This document shows, in pieces, positions 1 through 15,022 of a stretch of DNA of 64,000 nucleotides. Position 1 is the first letter of the stretch; each line of letters starts with the position of its first letter. The DNA is from Pyrenula massariospora (Eukaryota; Ascomycota; Eurotiomycetes; Pyrenulales; Pyrenulaceae): NCBI GenBank assembly GCA_021030905.1, contig JAGFMI010000015.1:1-64000 (forward strand), given 5' to 3'. A program made the translations under genes and the position numbers. The notes beneath the pieces are model-generated. The model had not been told where the DNA came from and did not search any database. It saw only the letters and a list, made by a program, of their open reading frames with translations.

Positions 1-1370
1 ATATTATTTTAAAATAATTAAATAGTATTTATTTTTAATATATATTTTTTATTTTTTATTATATTATTTAAATAAATTAGTCTTTTTTTTTTATTTTTTT
101 TAATTATATAATCTTATCATCTTTTAATATTATATAATTATATAATAATAATTTCTTTTAAATTTAAATTTTTTTATTAATAAATTAATTTAATATATTT
201 TAATTTCTTTTTTTAAAATTTATTTTATTTTTTATTTCTATTAACTCTTTAAACATTTATATAATTTTTAAAATATTTATTTAATAAATTATATTAAATT
301 TATATATTAATTTACTTCAGCAATTTTAAACTATATAATTTTTTTTTATATAAATAGTAACTTTTAACTATATTTTTATTTATATTTTTTTTTTTAATGA
401 TTTTTTTTTTACATTATTAATTTACATTACATTTAAATTAAAAATTTTTATTTTTTATGCATAAAAGTGTCCGGATCTTTAAAAAATTTTTTTAAATATT
501 TATTAATATTTTATATTATATTAATTATAAAATTATTTTAATTTATAATTTTTTAACTAATTATTTAAACATATTATTTTTTTTATTAAATTTTTTAATA
601 AAATTAAGCTTACTTTTATTTATATAAATTTATTTTTAATATTATTTTTTAATTTAATTTTAAATATTATTATAAAAACTTCATTTTTTTATTTTAATTT
701 TATAAAAATTTTTTTAAAATATTAAATATATTTTGCCGCAAAATATGTTTATTTAATTTATTATATAATTTTATTAATATTTTTTTTAATATTTATTGTT
801 CTAAATACTTTTTCTATTTTTTTTTAAAAAATAATAAAATTTTTAAAGACTTTAACAGCAGTGATCTTAAAGTTGTTTAAATTTTTTTTTCTTTTAATTT
901 TAACTAATAGGTAGTTTTACATTTATAATTTAAATTACTTATAAATTTTTCCTTAAAGTAACTTTACTATAAATATAATATATTTATTAGTAGTAATTTT
1001 ATTGCTTTAAAATTTAAAATAAATTTAATATTAAATAAATTAGTTATTAAACTTTTAGCAATTTTTATTATATTTATTAAGTAAAAATTTCTTTACTTTT
1101 TTAATATTTATAAAATTAATTAAAAATTCTTTTTAATTTAAATAAATTATTTTTAAAATATTTAAAATGTTATATAAATACTTTTAAATTATTAAAAAAT
1201 ATTTATATAAATTAATTTTCAAAAAATAACTTAAAATTAAATTAAAAAAAAAATATTTATAAAAAAATCATAAAAATAATTTAATACTTTTATAATTAAC
1301 TAAATGTTTAATTATTTAAATTAAATATATTTTTATTTTAGAAAAAAAGGTAAAATTAATTTTTATATAT
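1..1370 (-). mobile_element. Gypsy relic A, truncated (same family as B and C)
   Basis: Positions 1-1167 align along their length with 7038-8187, which is the gag-side internal region of element B read on the minus strand. Positions 1168 to about 1370 match the first half of the family LTR as it appears at 1893 and 15023 (all begin with TGTTATATA or TATTATATA). The similarity stops near 1370, so only part of one LTR is left; the element continues leftwards out of the window. It is saturated with A and T and heavily broken. The alignment is by eye, so the right-hand limit is good to about 10 bases. Confidence 0.75.
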
Positions 1371-1892
1371 TTTTTATCTATATTATATAAGTAGCTAAAT
1401 AAAAAAGTTTTTTAAAAAAAAGCTACTTAGTAGCACTACTTTTTTTTTTAAATTATATTAATTATTTATTATATAACTTGAAGTTAATTTTGCACTACCT
1501 TCTTAAACCCATAAGTATTGTGGAGGTGCCTGAGAGGAGCGCCCGTAATACACAAGAATTACAAGTCATGCATACGTAGAAGAAGGAGCTTGCAGCGCCG
1601 TGTACACGCCTCTGTGGGGTCATGTGGAATTCTATCTGATAGTATTTGCGTTTTTATGCAGGGAGGGTTGCCGGGATCGATTAAGAAATTAATTAGAAGA
1701 TAAAATATTTTTCTTAGCAGCTTTCGGTTTTAATTCTAATAAAGAACATTTTAACTACAGCGGGTCAGCGTCTTAGATGGAGCCCTGTAATAATTGTTCT
1801 CGTGTCTCTAATTCCTAGACATCTAGATCAAAATTTGAGATAAGACTGGCTCGCCGTTAAGTACAATAAGTGAGAGCTTAGTCTGATCGCAA
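1371..1892. other. Flank and GC-richer island between relic A and element B
   Basis: The first 120 bases are AT-rich and include a small inverted repeat (AAGTAGCT near 1390, AGCTACTT near 1423). From about 1490 to 1892 the sequence has near-normal composition and few RIP-type changes. No gene was recognised; a 61-codon open frame at 1518-1703 lacks an ATG start and resembles nothing I know. The last five bases, CGCAA (1888-1892), are the left target duplication of element B. This is the left half of a locus that resumes at 15,420. Confidence 0.6.
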
Positions 1893-2284
1893 TGTTATAT
1901 AGGTACTTTTAGATTACCGGAAGATATTTGTATGAATTGGTTTTTAAAAAATAACTTAAAATTAAGTCAGGGAAAAAATATTTGTAAAAAAATTATAAAA
2001 ATAATTTAATATTTTTATAATTAACTAAATATTTAACTATTTAAGTTGAATATATTTTTGTTTTTAAAAAAAAATAAAGTTAATTTCTATATATTTAAAG
2101 TTAATAATTATAAATTGAAATAAATAATAATTATAATTACCATTTCTACTAATTATAATTATTGTTTATAATAATTAAAATTATTGCCTTATAGTAATAT
2201 AAGTTATTAATTATATAATTTTTAATATTATTTTATTAAATAATATAAATACTATTTAAAGTTTTTTTAGAAGAAGTTACAATA
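1893..2284 (-). repeat. Left LTR (3' LTR) of element B
   Basis: This 392-bp LTR reads in reverse complement relative to the LTRs of C. It is adjacent to CGCAA on its outer side. Its outer end keeps recognisable GC-bearing words (GATTACCGG near 1911) while its inner end is fully AT. Confidence 0.85.
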
Positions 2285-5200
2285 TTTATTTTTTTTTTAT
2301 AGATTTTTATTTTAAAAATTATTTATATTATATTTAAGCGGACCGTTTTCTATTTAATTTTATTTTTTAAAATATTTTTTTTTTTTATTTTTTAATTTTT
2401 CCGTTTTTACTGTGTCATTCTTTTAATTAATTATTTAATAATTTTTTTTTATTAATTTTATTACTACAATTATTTTAATTATATTATAATACTTTTTAAA
2501 TTTATATATTATATTAAATGTATTTAAAACAATAAATTTTATATTACAATATTATAAAAAGTTTTAAATTATATTTATAATTTAATTAAAATAAAGATTG
2601 TCTAAAAAAAACAATAAAAAAAATAAATTATAATTTAAATCATAAAGTATTATATATAATTAAAATATTTTTAAAAAATTTTAATATTAATTGAACGTCA
2701 AGTTAATATTAAAATAATATATTTAATAAAAAAATTAAATGTTGAAATTTAAAAATAAATAAATATTAAAAATTATAATAGCAAAAAGTGAATAAACTTT
2801 TTTAATTAATAATTAACCTTTAAAAATCTAATTTAAATATTTTTATAAAATATTAATAAATTCTTAATGGAGCTGATTATTATAAATATTTTTTTTTTAT
2901 TAATAATAATAATGCTATAACAATATTTAATAATTAATAAAATAAAATAATAATTTTTATATATTTTTGAAAGTAAGATATTTTTTTTATTTAATAAAAT
3001 AATTTTAATTTTTATTTATTAATATTCGTTTTATTTTATATATATTTTTTTTTTAAATTTTATAATAAAATATCTTTTAAATTAAAATTTTAAAATATAT
3101 TAATTTTAAAAGTTCAATATTAAATATAGAATATATTTAAATATTATTTAATAATTTTAATTTATAAACTATCGGTTTTTTATTTTATTTAATTTTAAAA
3201 AATTTAATCTATTAATAATCCATTTTTTTGTTTAATTATAAGATTTTTAAATTTTTTGTAAAAAAATAAACTTTATTTCTTCTCTTTAACTGAAAATTTT
3301 TTTTTTAATTTATTTTATATTGTTAATATAATTTTTATTAACTTTATTAAATTTTTTGTATAGTTATATTTACAGTTTCTTTTTATAATAAACTTTTTAA
3401 AAAATGTAAATATTTTTCAAAGTTTATTTTATATAAAAAATATTTTATTGTATTATTTTTTTAATTATTATAATATAACTGTGTTGTTGATAATTATTTT
3501 TTTTAATTATTTATATTTATAAAAAAATAATGTTGTAATTAATTTTTTAATATTTAATTAATTCTTTTTATTTATCTATTTATCTATAAATAAAAAATTA
3601 TTAATATATTTAATTTAATTTTTAATTTTAATGTTATCATTTTCCAATATTAAAATATAAATAATTTATTTTTATTAAATATAATTTATATTAAAAATTT
3701 AAAATACTGTATTATTAATTTCATAAAAATTTTTATTATTTATAATATAATATAAATTTTTTTAAACGGTTTAAAAATTGCGTATTTAATATATTTATTT
3801 ATTATTATTATAATTAAATTATAGCCTTTTAACAATAATAATTTAATAATAAAATTAATTTTAACACTTTTTTATAATTTTATAAATTATTTTTATGTTA
3901 TTATAAATACATTAAAAAATTTACTAATTTTATTTTTTTAATATAATATATATCTTTTAATGTAATTTTTAATTCGTTATTTTAATTTTAATATTTAATA
4001 AATTTTTTATATTAATTTAATAATATTATTAATTTTTAAATATTTATATATAAATAAATTGTAATATTACTATATAATATTTTTTATTAATTTTTTTAAA
4101 ATTATAAATTTTACTTTTTTATTATATTTTTTTATAATGATGTTAGCAATTTAATTTAAATTAAAATTTTTATTTAAATTTTTTTTCAGTATAAATTATT
4201 TAATAATTTTTTTTATTATATAATTTTTTTTTTAGTTGAGTGTATTCACTTAATTATTTTTTTTATTTAATTAATAATATATTTTAAATTTATATTATTT
4301 TAACAATTTTAATTATTTAATTTATTTTTTATTTAATTATTTTGTAATTATAAATGTGACTAAATTTTTATAATTTATAAATATATTTAGCTTTAAGACA
4401 TTTTTTATATATATTTATTAATATTTAAATGCTACTATTATTATTAATAATTTTTTATTATAAATATTATAATTTTGTTTTACCGAAATTAACTTTTTTA
4501 AATAATATATTATTAAATATTACTTTTTATTTTATAGTTGTATTAAATATATTTTTATTATTAAATTTAATATATTTATTTTAATTTGGCCTAATTAATT
4601 TATTTTAAATATAATTAATATTAAAACTTTTATATAAAATTATATTAATTAATTAAATACTTTTTACTGCTTTAAATTTCATTTATATTTATAATTTTTT
4701 TTAATTAATTTAATTAATAGTTCTATTTTATAAAAATATTTTTTAATAAATTGTCGATTAAAGTTGCAAAATTTAAAAAAAATTTATATTTTAATTACTA
4801 TAATTAATTTTAATTATTTTTTAATAATTTTATTTTTTTTAAAATTAATATATATACTGTCTCTTTTAACAATATATTTTAAAAATTTAATTTTTATTTT
4901 ATAAAATTTGTATTTTTTAAATTTCAGTTATAGTTTTACGCTAATTAATTTTTATAAAATTTATTTAATTTAATTTTTATGTATTTCAAAATCCTTTAAG
5001 TAAATAAAGATATTATTTAAATAAATAATAATAAAATTATTTAAAAAGGATTTTAATAAATTATTTATTAACATTTAATAGATAATTAATATATTAGTAA
5101 ATTTAAATAATATTATTTAATATTTATAATATTTATATTTTATTTTAAAAGTCGTTTTTTACTCTTCATCTTTTTTTATATATATAAAATTATAAATTTT

Positions 5201-8187
5201 TTATTAATTTAATTTTATAAAGTATTTTATTTTTTATAATTTATTTTTTATTTCCGCAATATTAAATAATAAATATTTATTTTTAATAATAATTTTATTA
5301 AATCTTTAATAGTTTACATATAGTTGTAATTTTTTATTTTATTTTTTTAATATAAATAAGATTAATAAATCTGTAGATAATTTTAATTTTTTAATAAACT
5401 TTTTTTTTAAATTATTCTAAATATAGTTTCGTAAAATATTAATTTTTTTTTAAATAATTTATATATAGATTCAAACATAAATTTTTTTTTTAATTATAAT
5501 TTAATTTTATAATTTTATAATTAATGTTTTGATAGTGTATTTATATTTATTTTTTTTTTAAATAATTTGCTCTATACAACGTATTTTTAAAATATTATTA
5601 AAATTATATATTTTTTTAATACTTTGTTTTTATTGCAATTTTTTTTTTTTAAATTATTAAAAAAAATTAATCTTTATTTCGCGAAACTATTTAATTTTAA
5701 AAGAAAAATTTTTTTAAATATTTTTTTATTACCTTTTTTATTCATCAATATATTACAATATTATATAAATTTTTATATAGTTATACAATTATATTTATTA
5801 AATTTAAACTTTCTCATTTATCAATTTATATTTAAATTATATTTTTATAATTATAATATATTAAAAATTATTTAATTAATTATTATTATTATAATATTTA
5901 AATATATTATTTTAATATAGTTATTTATTTTATATTGTAAAGATTTTATTTTAATTAATACTTTTTATATCTTTAATTTATTTTTTTTAAAAATTAATAT
6001 ATTGTACATTTATATTTTTTTTTTATTAAAATTTTTAATTTATTTATATATTTTTAAAATATTATATTTTCTATGGCTTTAAAGTTAATTAAAATTTTTA
6101 TTTTTTATTTATAAAAAATAATCTTTTTTTTTATGATGTATATACTTTTAATATTTATTAATTATTTTAAAATTATAATATAAATTTTTTCTTTTTAATT
6201 TGTAAATCGGAAAATCCGTTTTTTATTTTTTTAAAGTTTTTTTTATTTAATTTTTCAAAATTTTTCTACAATCTATACTTTTAAAAATATTGTTATATAT
6301 TTATATTATATTTTTAATATAAAAATTTATTTATATAAATATATTAAAATAATTAAATATATTTATTGTTTGTTTAATTTTTTTATTTTTTTTTATATTA
6401 AATTTGAAAATTGCTAAAAAATAAATTTTAAATATATTTATCTTTTAAATGATCCTTATATGAATTAATAAAATAATAAATTTAAAATATTTTTATATAC
6501 TTCATTTTTAAATATACTTTTTAATATATTACTTATTTTATATAGATTTTTATAATTTAATAATATTAAATATTTAATTTAGGCACCACTTTTAACATAA
6601 ATTGTTATAATATAATTTTTTAAATTTATAATATTAATTTTTATATTATTTTATTATTTTATTATTAAATATTTATTTTTAATTTTTCTAACTCTATATA
6701 TAATTTTTTAAAATTAATAAATTTTATATTTATTTAATAAATATAACCTTTAATCTTTTAATTAATATTTTTAAAGTTATTTTTGTTTAATAATTTATAT
6801 TTTTTGATTTAATACTTTCACTTTTTTTAAAAAATAAATATTAATTTTTTTATTATATAAATAATATAAATATTTTTTATTTTTATATTTTTTTTATATT
6901 TTTATGCATATCTTTTTATAATATAATTTTTTAAATTTTTTTTTTACAGTTTAATAAAATGTATATTCTTTATATATATATTTATTTTAATAAATTTCTT
7001 TATAAAAAAAGTTCTATTTATTAAAATATAAATTCTTTTTATATTATTTTAAAATAATTAAATAGTATTTATTTTTAATATATATTTTTTATTTTTTTTT
7101 ATATTATTTAAATAAATCGGTCTTTTTTTTTATTTTTTTTAATTATATAATTTTATTATCCTTTAAAATTTTATAGTTATATAAAAATAATTTTTTTTAA
7201 ATTTAAATTTTTTATTAATAAATTGGTTTGGTGTATTTCAATCTCTTTTTTTAAAATTTATTTTATTTTTTATTTTTATTAATTCTTTAAGCGTTTATAC
7301 AATCTTTAAAATATTTATTTTATAAATTATATTAAATTTATATATTAATTTACTTTAGCAATTTTATATTATATAATTTTTTTTTTTATATAAATAACAA
7401 TTTTTAATTATATTTTTATTTATATTTTTTTTTTTAATAAATTTTTTTTTCATATTATCAATTTATATTATATTTAAATTAAAATTTTTTATTTTCTATA
7501 TATAAAAGCATTTAAATTTTTAAAAAATTTTTTTAAATATTTATTAACATTTTACATTGTATTAATTATAAAATTATTTTAATTTATAATTTTTTAACTA
7601 ATTATTTAAATGTATTGCTTTTTTTATTAAATTTTTTAACAAAAATAAATTTATTTTTATTTATATAAATTTATTTTTAATATTATTTTTTAATTCAATT
7701 TTAAATATTGCTATAAAAACTTTATTTTTTTATTTTAATTTTATAAAAATTTTTTTAAAATATTAAATATATTTTGTTATAAAATATATTTATTTTATTT
7801 ATTATATAGTTTTATTAACATTTTTTTAATATTTATTATTTTAAATATATTTTTTATTTTTTTTTAATAATAAAATTTTTAAAGACTTTAACAGCAATGA
7901 TCTTAAAATTGTTTAAATTTTTTTTTTCTTTAACTTTAACTAATAAGTAGTTCTATATTTATAGTTTAAATTATTTATAAATTTTTTTTTAAAATAATTT
8001 TGTTGTAAATATAATATATTTATTAATAATAATTTTATTACTTTAAAATTTAAAATAAATTTAACATTAAATAAATTAATTGTTAAATTTTTAATAATTT
8101 TTATTATATTTATTAAATAAAAATCTTTTTACCTCTTTAATATCTGCAAAATTAGTTGAAAATTTTTTTAATTTAAATAAATTATCT

Positions 8188-8581
8188 TGTTGCGGCCCCT
8201 TCCGAGGAAACTCCAGACAATATTTATACCATCCTATAAAAGAACACTAGCGGTCACGTAACCGATAGTTTATATTACCCGAAAACGATAGCTATAGCTA
8301 TTATTTATAACAGCTCTGGATAGCGGAGGCGATAGCCACAGCTATTACTTACTCTGATCTGCGACTATTAGTATTAGGTATATAGAAAGACGATCTTACT
8401 CCTTTTTCTGGGACAAAGGCGTATTTAACTTAAATAGTTAGATATTTAGTTAATTATGAGAGTATTGAACTACCCTTATAATCCCTTTATAAATATTCTT
8501 TCTCTAATTTAATTCTAAGTTATCTTTTAAAAATTAACCCATGTAAGTATCTTTCAATAATTTAAAAGTATCTACGTAATA
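8188..8581 (+). repeat. Left LTR of element C
   Basis: 394 bp, begins TGTTGCGGCCCCTTCC and ends in GTAATA. The first 200 bases keep much more G+C than the same part of the right LTR. Confidence 0.9.
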
Positions 8582-11500
8582 CTTTAAATACTTTAAAAAT
8601 AACTTATTTAAATTAAGAAGAATCTTTAACTAACCTTATAGGTACCAAAGAGGTAAAAAAATTTTTGTTCGATAAATATGACGAAAATCGCTAGAAGCTT
8701 AATGACTAGCTCGCTCAATGCCAAATCTATTTTAAATTTTAAGATAATAAGATCGCTATCAATAAATGTGTTATATTTACAATAAAGCTACTTTAAGAAA
8801 AAGCTTATAAGTAGCTAAAGCTATAGATGCGAAATTACTTATTAGCTAAAGCTAAAGAAGGAAAAGACCTAAACGATTTTAAGATCGCTATTATTAAAGT
8901 CTTTAAAAACTTTAATGTCTTTTAAAAAAAAATAAAAAAAGTATTTAGAGTAGCGAATGTTAAAAAAAATATCGATAGAGCTATATAACAAATAAAATAA
9001 ACGTATTCCACGGCAAAATATATTTAATATTTTAAAAAAATTTTTATAGAGTTAAAATAAAAAGATGAGGCTTTTATGGCGATGTTTAAAATTAAACTAA
9101 AAGATAATATTAAAAACGAATTTATGTGAATAAAAATAATATTAACCTCACTAAAAAATCTAATGAAGAAGATAATATATTTAAACGATTAGTTAAGAAA
9201 TCGCGAGCTAAAATAATTCTATAATCGATATAACGCGAATTGTTGGTAGATGTTTAAAGAAACTTTTCAAAAACCTAAACGCTCTTATGCGTAAAAAATA
9301 AAAATTTTCGATTTAAACGCGATGTAAGTCGATAACGTAAAAAAAAAGCTACTAAAAAAGAAGAATATAAGTAAAAATATAATTAGAAATTACTATTTGT
9401 ATAAAAAGAAAGGCTATATAGTTCGAAACTGCCAAAGCAAATTAGTATATAAGTTTAATATAATTTATCGAGTAGATATCCTAAAAATTATATAAATATT
9501 TAAAAAGTTAATAAAAACGAAAAATAAAACGAACTTTAAAGAAAAAGGTTGAAATACATCAAGTCAATCTACTAATAAGAAAACTCGAATCCGAAAAGAG
9601 TTATTTTTATATAATTATATAGTATTAAAGAACGATAAAGTTATACAACTAAAAAAAATAAAGAAAAAAACCGATTCATTTGAACGATATAACAAAAGAT
9701 AAAAATTATACATCAAGGATAAGCACCATTTAATAATTTCAAAATAATATAAAAAGAATCTACATCTTAATAAACGAAATTTATTTTATAAAAAAATCTA
9801 TTAAAATAAGTATGTGTACGAAGAATATACATTTTATTAAATAGTAAAAAAAAAATTTAAAAAACCACGTTATAAAAGGATGTATATAAAGATATAAAAG
9901 AAATATAAGGATAGAAAGTATCTACACTATCTACGCGATAAGAGAATTAATATTTACTTTTTAGAGAAAGTAGAAGCTCTCAATTAAAGAATATAAATTA
10001 TTAAATAAGAATAACTTTAAAAATATTAATTAGAAGATTGAAGGTTATATCTATTAGATAAGTATAAGGCGCATCAACCTTAAAAAATTATATATAAAAT
10101 TAAAAAAGTTAAGAATGAATATTTAATAACAAAATAATAAAATAATACGATACACCTACGACAATAATATTTTTTTATTACCCTAAATCGATAAAAGTGA
10201 AGAATAGTATAGAGATTAATATTATAAATTTAGGAAGCTACGCTACAATAGCTAATGTTGAAGGCAGCACCCGAATTAAATGCTTAATACTATCAAATTA
10301 TAGAGATTTACGCGGAATAAACTATATATTAAAAGATACACTTTAAAACGAAACATGTAAAAATGCCTTAAATTTATTGTTCTATTAATTTATGTAAAAA
10401 TTACTTGGAGGATAAGCGCGTTTAGGATTTATTTTTTGGCAATTCTCGAACTTAATATAAAGAAAAATAAAAAAATCGGATCGATAACAAGTATATCCAA
10501 TCAATATGGCACATTTATATAAATAAATTTTTATATTAAAAATATAGCGCGAATATATAGCAATATTTTCAAAAATATAAATTGTAAAAAGATTTCGAGG
10601 AATTAAATAAAAAGAGTTTCGAGGAAATAAAAAACGAATCCTTCACTTTATGGACCGAAGAGGAGAGATTTACATAATAACTTTAAAATAATTAACAAAT
10701 ATTGAAAGTGTATGCATTATAAAAAAAAAAATTATTTTTCACGAACGAAGGATAAAAATTTTAATTGACTTTAAAGTTACGAAAAATATTATATTTTAAG
10801 AATATATAAATAAGTTAGAAATTTCGATAAAAAAAAAAAATAAAAATATATAATATATTAACCTTCGAAGAAGATAAAATGAAAGTATAAAGAGTATCGA
10901 TTAAAATAGAATTTTTGTAGTATAAAATGAATAGCTATATTAAAATAATATACTTAAACGTTATAACGATGGCAATTAATTAAATAATTCTTAATATATT
11001 GTGGTTATAAAAGTATAATTTGAATATAAATTGATAAATAAAAAAGTTTAAATTTAATAAATATGGTTGTATAACCACGCAAAAATCCATATAATATTAT
11101 AACGCATTGGCAAATAAGAAAAATAATAAAAAAAAATTCTAGAAGGCTTCCCTTTTAAAATTAAACGGTTTTGCGAAATAAAAATCGATTTTTTTTAATA
11201 ATTTAAAAAAACGAAGTTGCGACGAGGACGAAGTATTAAAAAAGCATATAACTTTAATAGTATCTTGAAAATACGCTATATAAAGCGAACTATTTTAAGA
11301 AGAGGTAGATATAAATATATTATTAAAATATTAGTTATGGAATCACGAAATTAAGCTACAACTAAAAAAAAAACTTATATTTGAATCTATATATGGATTA
11401 TTTAAAAAGGAACTTAATATTTTTTAAAATTATATTTAAAATAACCTAAGAAAGGGGTTTATCAAAAAATCTAAATCATCCGCAAATTTATTTATTCTAT

Positions 11501-14500
11501 TCATATTAAAAAAATAAAATAAAAAGCTATAACTATATATAGATTATCGGAGGTTCAACGAAATTACTATTAAAAATAGATACCCGTTACTCAACATTGC
11601 GAAAATAAAAAATAGATTATAAAAAGTAAAATACTTTACCAAGTTGAATTAATGAGAAGCTTATAACTTTATATATATAAAAAAAGAAGAAGAATAAAAA
11701 ACGACTTTTAAAACGAAATATAAACATTATAAGTACCAAATAATGTCATTCGAACTTATAAACGCATTAACTACTTATTAAATGCTAATAAATAATCTAC
11801 TAAGACCCTTTTTAAATAACTTTGTTATTACTTACTTGGATAACATCTTTATCTACTTTAAAGATTTCGAGATATATAAAAAATAGATTAAATAGATACT
11901 ACGAAGATTAATTAGCGTAAGGTTATAATTGAAATTTAAAAAGTATAAGTTCTACAAAATTGAAGTTAAATTTTTAAAATATATCATAGAAAAAGACGGT
12001 ATACGCATTAACCCTAAAAAGAATAAAACTATTAAAAAATGGTCAAGGTCAACTACGATAACCAAAGTATAAGCATTCTTTGAATTTTGTAACTTTAATT
12101 AATAATTTATTGAAAGGTATTCCCATAAGGCGAAGCTATTAATTAAATTAATTAAAAAAAATCACGAATACAAGTGAAGTTTAAAATAATAAAAAGTATT
12201 CAATCAATTAATACAATTCTATGCGGAAGCTTCGGTATTGATTATATTCGAGGCAAATTAGTTAAGCTAGATTAAAACAGATGCGTTAAATTTAGCTATA
12301 GAAACTTATTTTATATAGCTACGAAACGAAAAGCGACACTCAATAACATATTATTTAAGGAAATTAACCTCAATAGAATAAAACTATGACATTCATAATA
12401 AGGAGTTGCTAATAATAGTAGTAATACTCGAACATTGGCGAATATACGCAAAAAGTATTTTAGAATTAGATATCTTTATAAATTATAAAAATTTAATCAC
12501 GTTTATAACTACGAAATAGTTAAATAGAAGGTAGATTTAATGGTTAAAACTTTTAGAATAGTACAAGTTTAAAATATATTATCGACTAAATAAAAAAAAT
12601 GATTAAACGAACGCGCTCAACCGAAAAAAGAATTATATAATAAAGAAAATTATTAAATAATTTATACTAAAAAGAAATTCAAACGAAAGCTTTAGCCTAA
12701 GCTAGATTGCTAATACTATTATATAAAAGCATAATAAAAAACATGAACTTCAAAACTCTAATAAAGAGAATCGAAAAATAAGACTTATAATTTTAAAGAA
12801 GTTAATAAAAGACGTTATACAACAACACCACGACTTACCTATATATAAACATCTAAAAATTAATAATACTATTGAGCTAATATAAAGAACCTATTAAGCG
12901 CCAAGATTAAAGTAGTAGATTAAAAATTACATTAAAAGATGTATATCATGTTAAAAGAATAAAACCAGTAAATCCCTTTATATATCAATAACAGTGTGAA
13001 AAAAATCTACGAAACCCTAAAAAAGCATTGAAATTAATTTTATCATTAAACTCCCGCTATTAAAAGATTACGATTTAATTATAATAATAGTAAATAGATA
13101 TACTAAATATGCGATTTTTAAACTGTTTAAAAAAAATTACACCGCGCCGTAAATAATAAAAAATATTATAAATTCAATAATACGATATTTTGAATTCTTA
13201 ATACAAATTATATTTGATAGGGATAAACTGTTTACATCCCAATACTAGAAAACAATGACATTGAAATTAAATATCAAATTAGAAATATCAACAGCATTTC
13301 ATCCATAGATAAATGGATAAATAAAAAAAATCAACTAAATATTAGAGAATTGATTACGATATTACCTCTCCATAAATATAAATAATTAAAAAAAATAATT
13401 ATTAATAGCATAATTATGTTACAATAATAAGGAGAATAGTATAATAAAACATTCTTCTTATAAAGCGAACTTTAAAAAGTATCCGTATCTCCTAAAAAAC
13501 TTTTTATAAAAAAAAACTGTAAAAATAGTTATATAAAGAATTAAACAAATTCAATAAAAACTACGCCAATAATACGAAATGAATTAAAAAAAAAGTTCTC
13601 AACTGAAAAAGGGGGATAAGGTCTATCTCTCTACAAAAAATTTAAAAATTCTATAACTAAATAAAAAAATGAATTATCGATGGATTAAATTCTTTAAAAT
13701 TAAATAAAATAAGAAATTAGCGATTTATAAATTGGAGCTACCGGAGAATACAAAAATACATTTCGTATTCAACGTCAAACTTTTAAAACCGATATACCTT
13801 AAAACCCCGATCCAAAAAACATTTCACTATAAAATTTAAAAGGAAAATACATATAAAATAAAGCGAGTACTAGCCCGTAAGGGTTAAAACTATCTTATTA
13901 AGTGGAAAGAATATCCTACATTCGAAAACACGTAGGAATCAATAGCTTATTTCGTCAGTTATTAGTCGTTATTATAATATTATTATTTTTAATGAAGAAA
14001 GGAATATCTACAGCGATTGACTCCACTAAGAGTTTGTTAATGTTCTATAAAAATATACGAGCAAAATCTTTAAAAATCGACTGTTAATCGGAGAGGTCTA
14101 CTCGTTCCTCGCTGTTATAATCCTTAATATTTACCTGTTTTTAAATTTTTGTGTTTAATTCCTTCGCTAAATACGTTACCTTAATATCCGCCTAATGCTT
14201 AATTAATGTTAAAGTTTTTTAAAGACGCTTTAGACGCGCGCGATACTTTATAATCTAAGTCATAGCTTACTCTTCTCGTTGCTCCTTTCAAGCAATCTTT
14301 ATTTTAATTGAATTGTAAGTACAATTTAAAACTTCCCACGATACGGCAATATAGAACTTATTATTTCGAACACATTCCGCGCAATATATAGACTTAAAAG
14401 GTATTATAATACAATTAAAGTAATTACGGTAATAGAACTGGCAAAAAAGGATTATTAAATAGTTAGTAAAAAGAATGACACGATAAAGGCGAAAGAATTG

Positions 14501-14608
14501 AAAAGTTGAAAAAAAAAATATTTTAAAAAAATAGGATAAGAGGAGAGCGTTTCGCTTATATATAATATAAATAATTTTTAAAACGAAAATTTAAAAAGGA
14601 GAGGTAGA

Positions 14609-15002
14609 TATTGCGACCTCTTTCAAGGAAACTTTGAACGATACTTATACTATTCCATAGAAAGATATTAGCGGTTATATAATTAATAATTTGTATTACC
14701 CGAAAGCGATAGCCGTAGTTATTATTTATAACAGTTTTAAATAGCGGAGGTGGTAGCTACAGCTATCATTTACCCTAATCTACAACTATTAATGTTAAAT
14801 ATATAGAAAGACGATTTTGCTTCTTCTTCTAAAATAAAGGTGTATTTAATTTAAATAGTTAAATATTTAATTAATTACGAGAGTATTAAACTACCCTTAT
14901 AATCCCTTTACAAGTATTTCTTCCTTAATTTAACTTTAAGTTATCTCTTAAAAACCAACCCACGTAAATACCTTTCGGTAACCTAGAAGTATCTACGTAA
15001 CA
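14609..15002 (+). repeat. Right LTR of element C
   Basis: 394 bp, same length as the left LTR, ends in GTAACA followed by the duplication TATCT. Differences from the left LTR are mostly transitions of the RIP type. Confidence 0.9.
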
Positions 15003-15022
15003 TATCTTTAAAATATTTAAAG

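Larger units (their letters stand above)
8188..15002 (+). mobile_element. Ty3/Gypsy chromovirus-like retrotransposon C, full-length but decayed, nested in B
   Basis: Direct LTRs of 394 bp (8188-8581 and 14609-15002) start TGTTGCGG or its mutated form and end in GTAACA or GTAATA. The target duplication TATCT is seen at 8183-8187 and 15003-15007, and the sequence of B resumes exactly after it. Domain remnants run in Gypsy order: a CCHC-type zinc-knuckle trace near 9391-9438, reverse transcriptase near 11,520-11,870, RNase H near 12,350-12,430, integrase near 13,020-13,400, and a chromodomain-like trace near 13,890-13,935, which places it with the chromoviruses. The element looks structurally whole but its coding capacity is broken many times, in the way RIP does. 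It is the youngest insertion whose order can be proved, because it lies in B. Confidence 0.93.

Noticed and set aside
5624-5875. An 83-codon open frame rich in Phe, Leu, Ile and Asn
   Set aside because: It lies in the AT-saturated body of element B; composition alone explains the lack of stops, and it has no relation to Gypsy coding direction.
1-8187. Long direct repeat of 1-1167 and 7038-8187 as LTRs of a 7-kb element
   Set aside because: Comparison with element C shows this is the internal gag-side region of the family in minus orientation, present in relic A and in B; the true LTRs are at 1893 and 15023.
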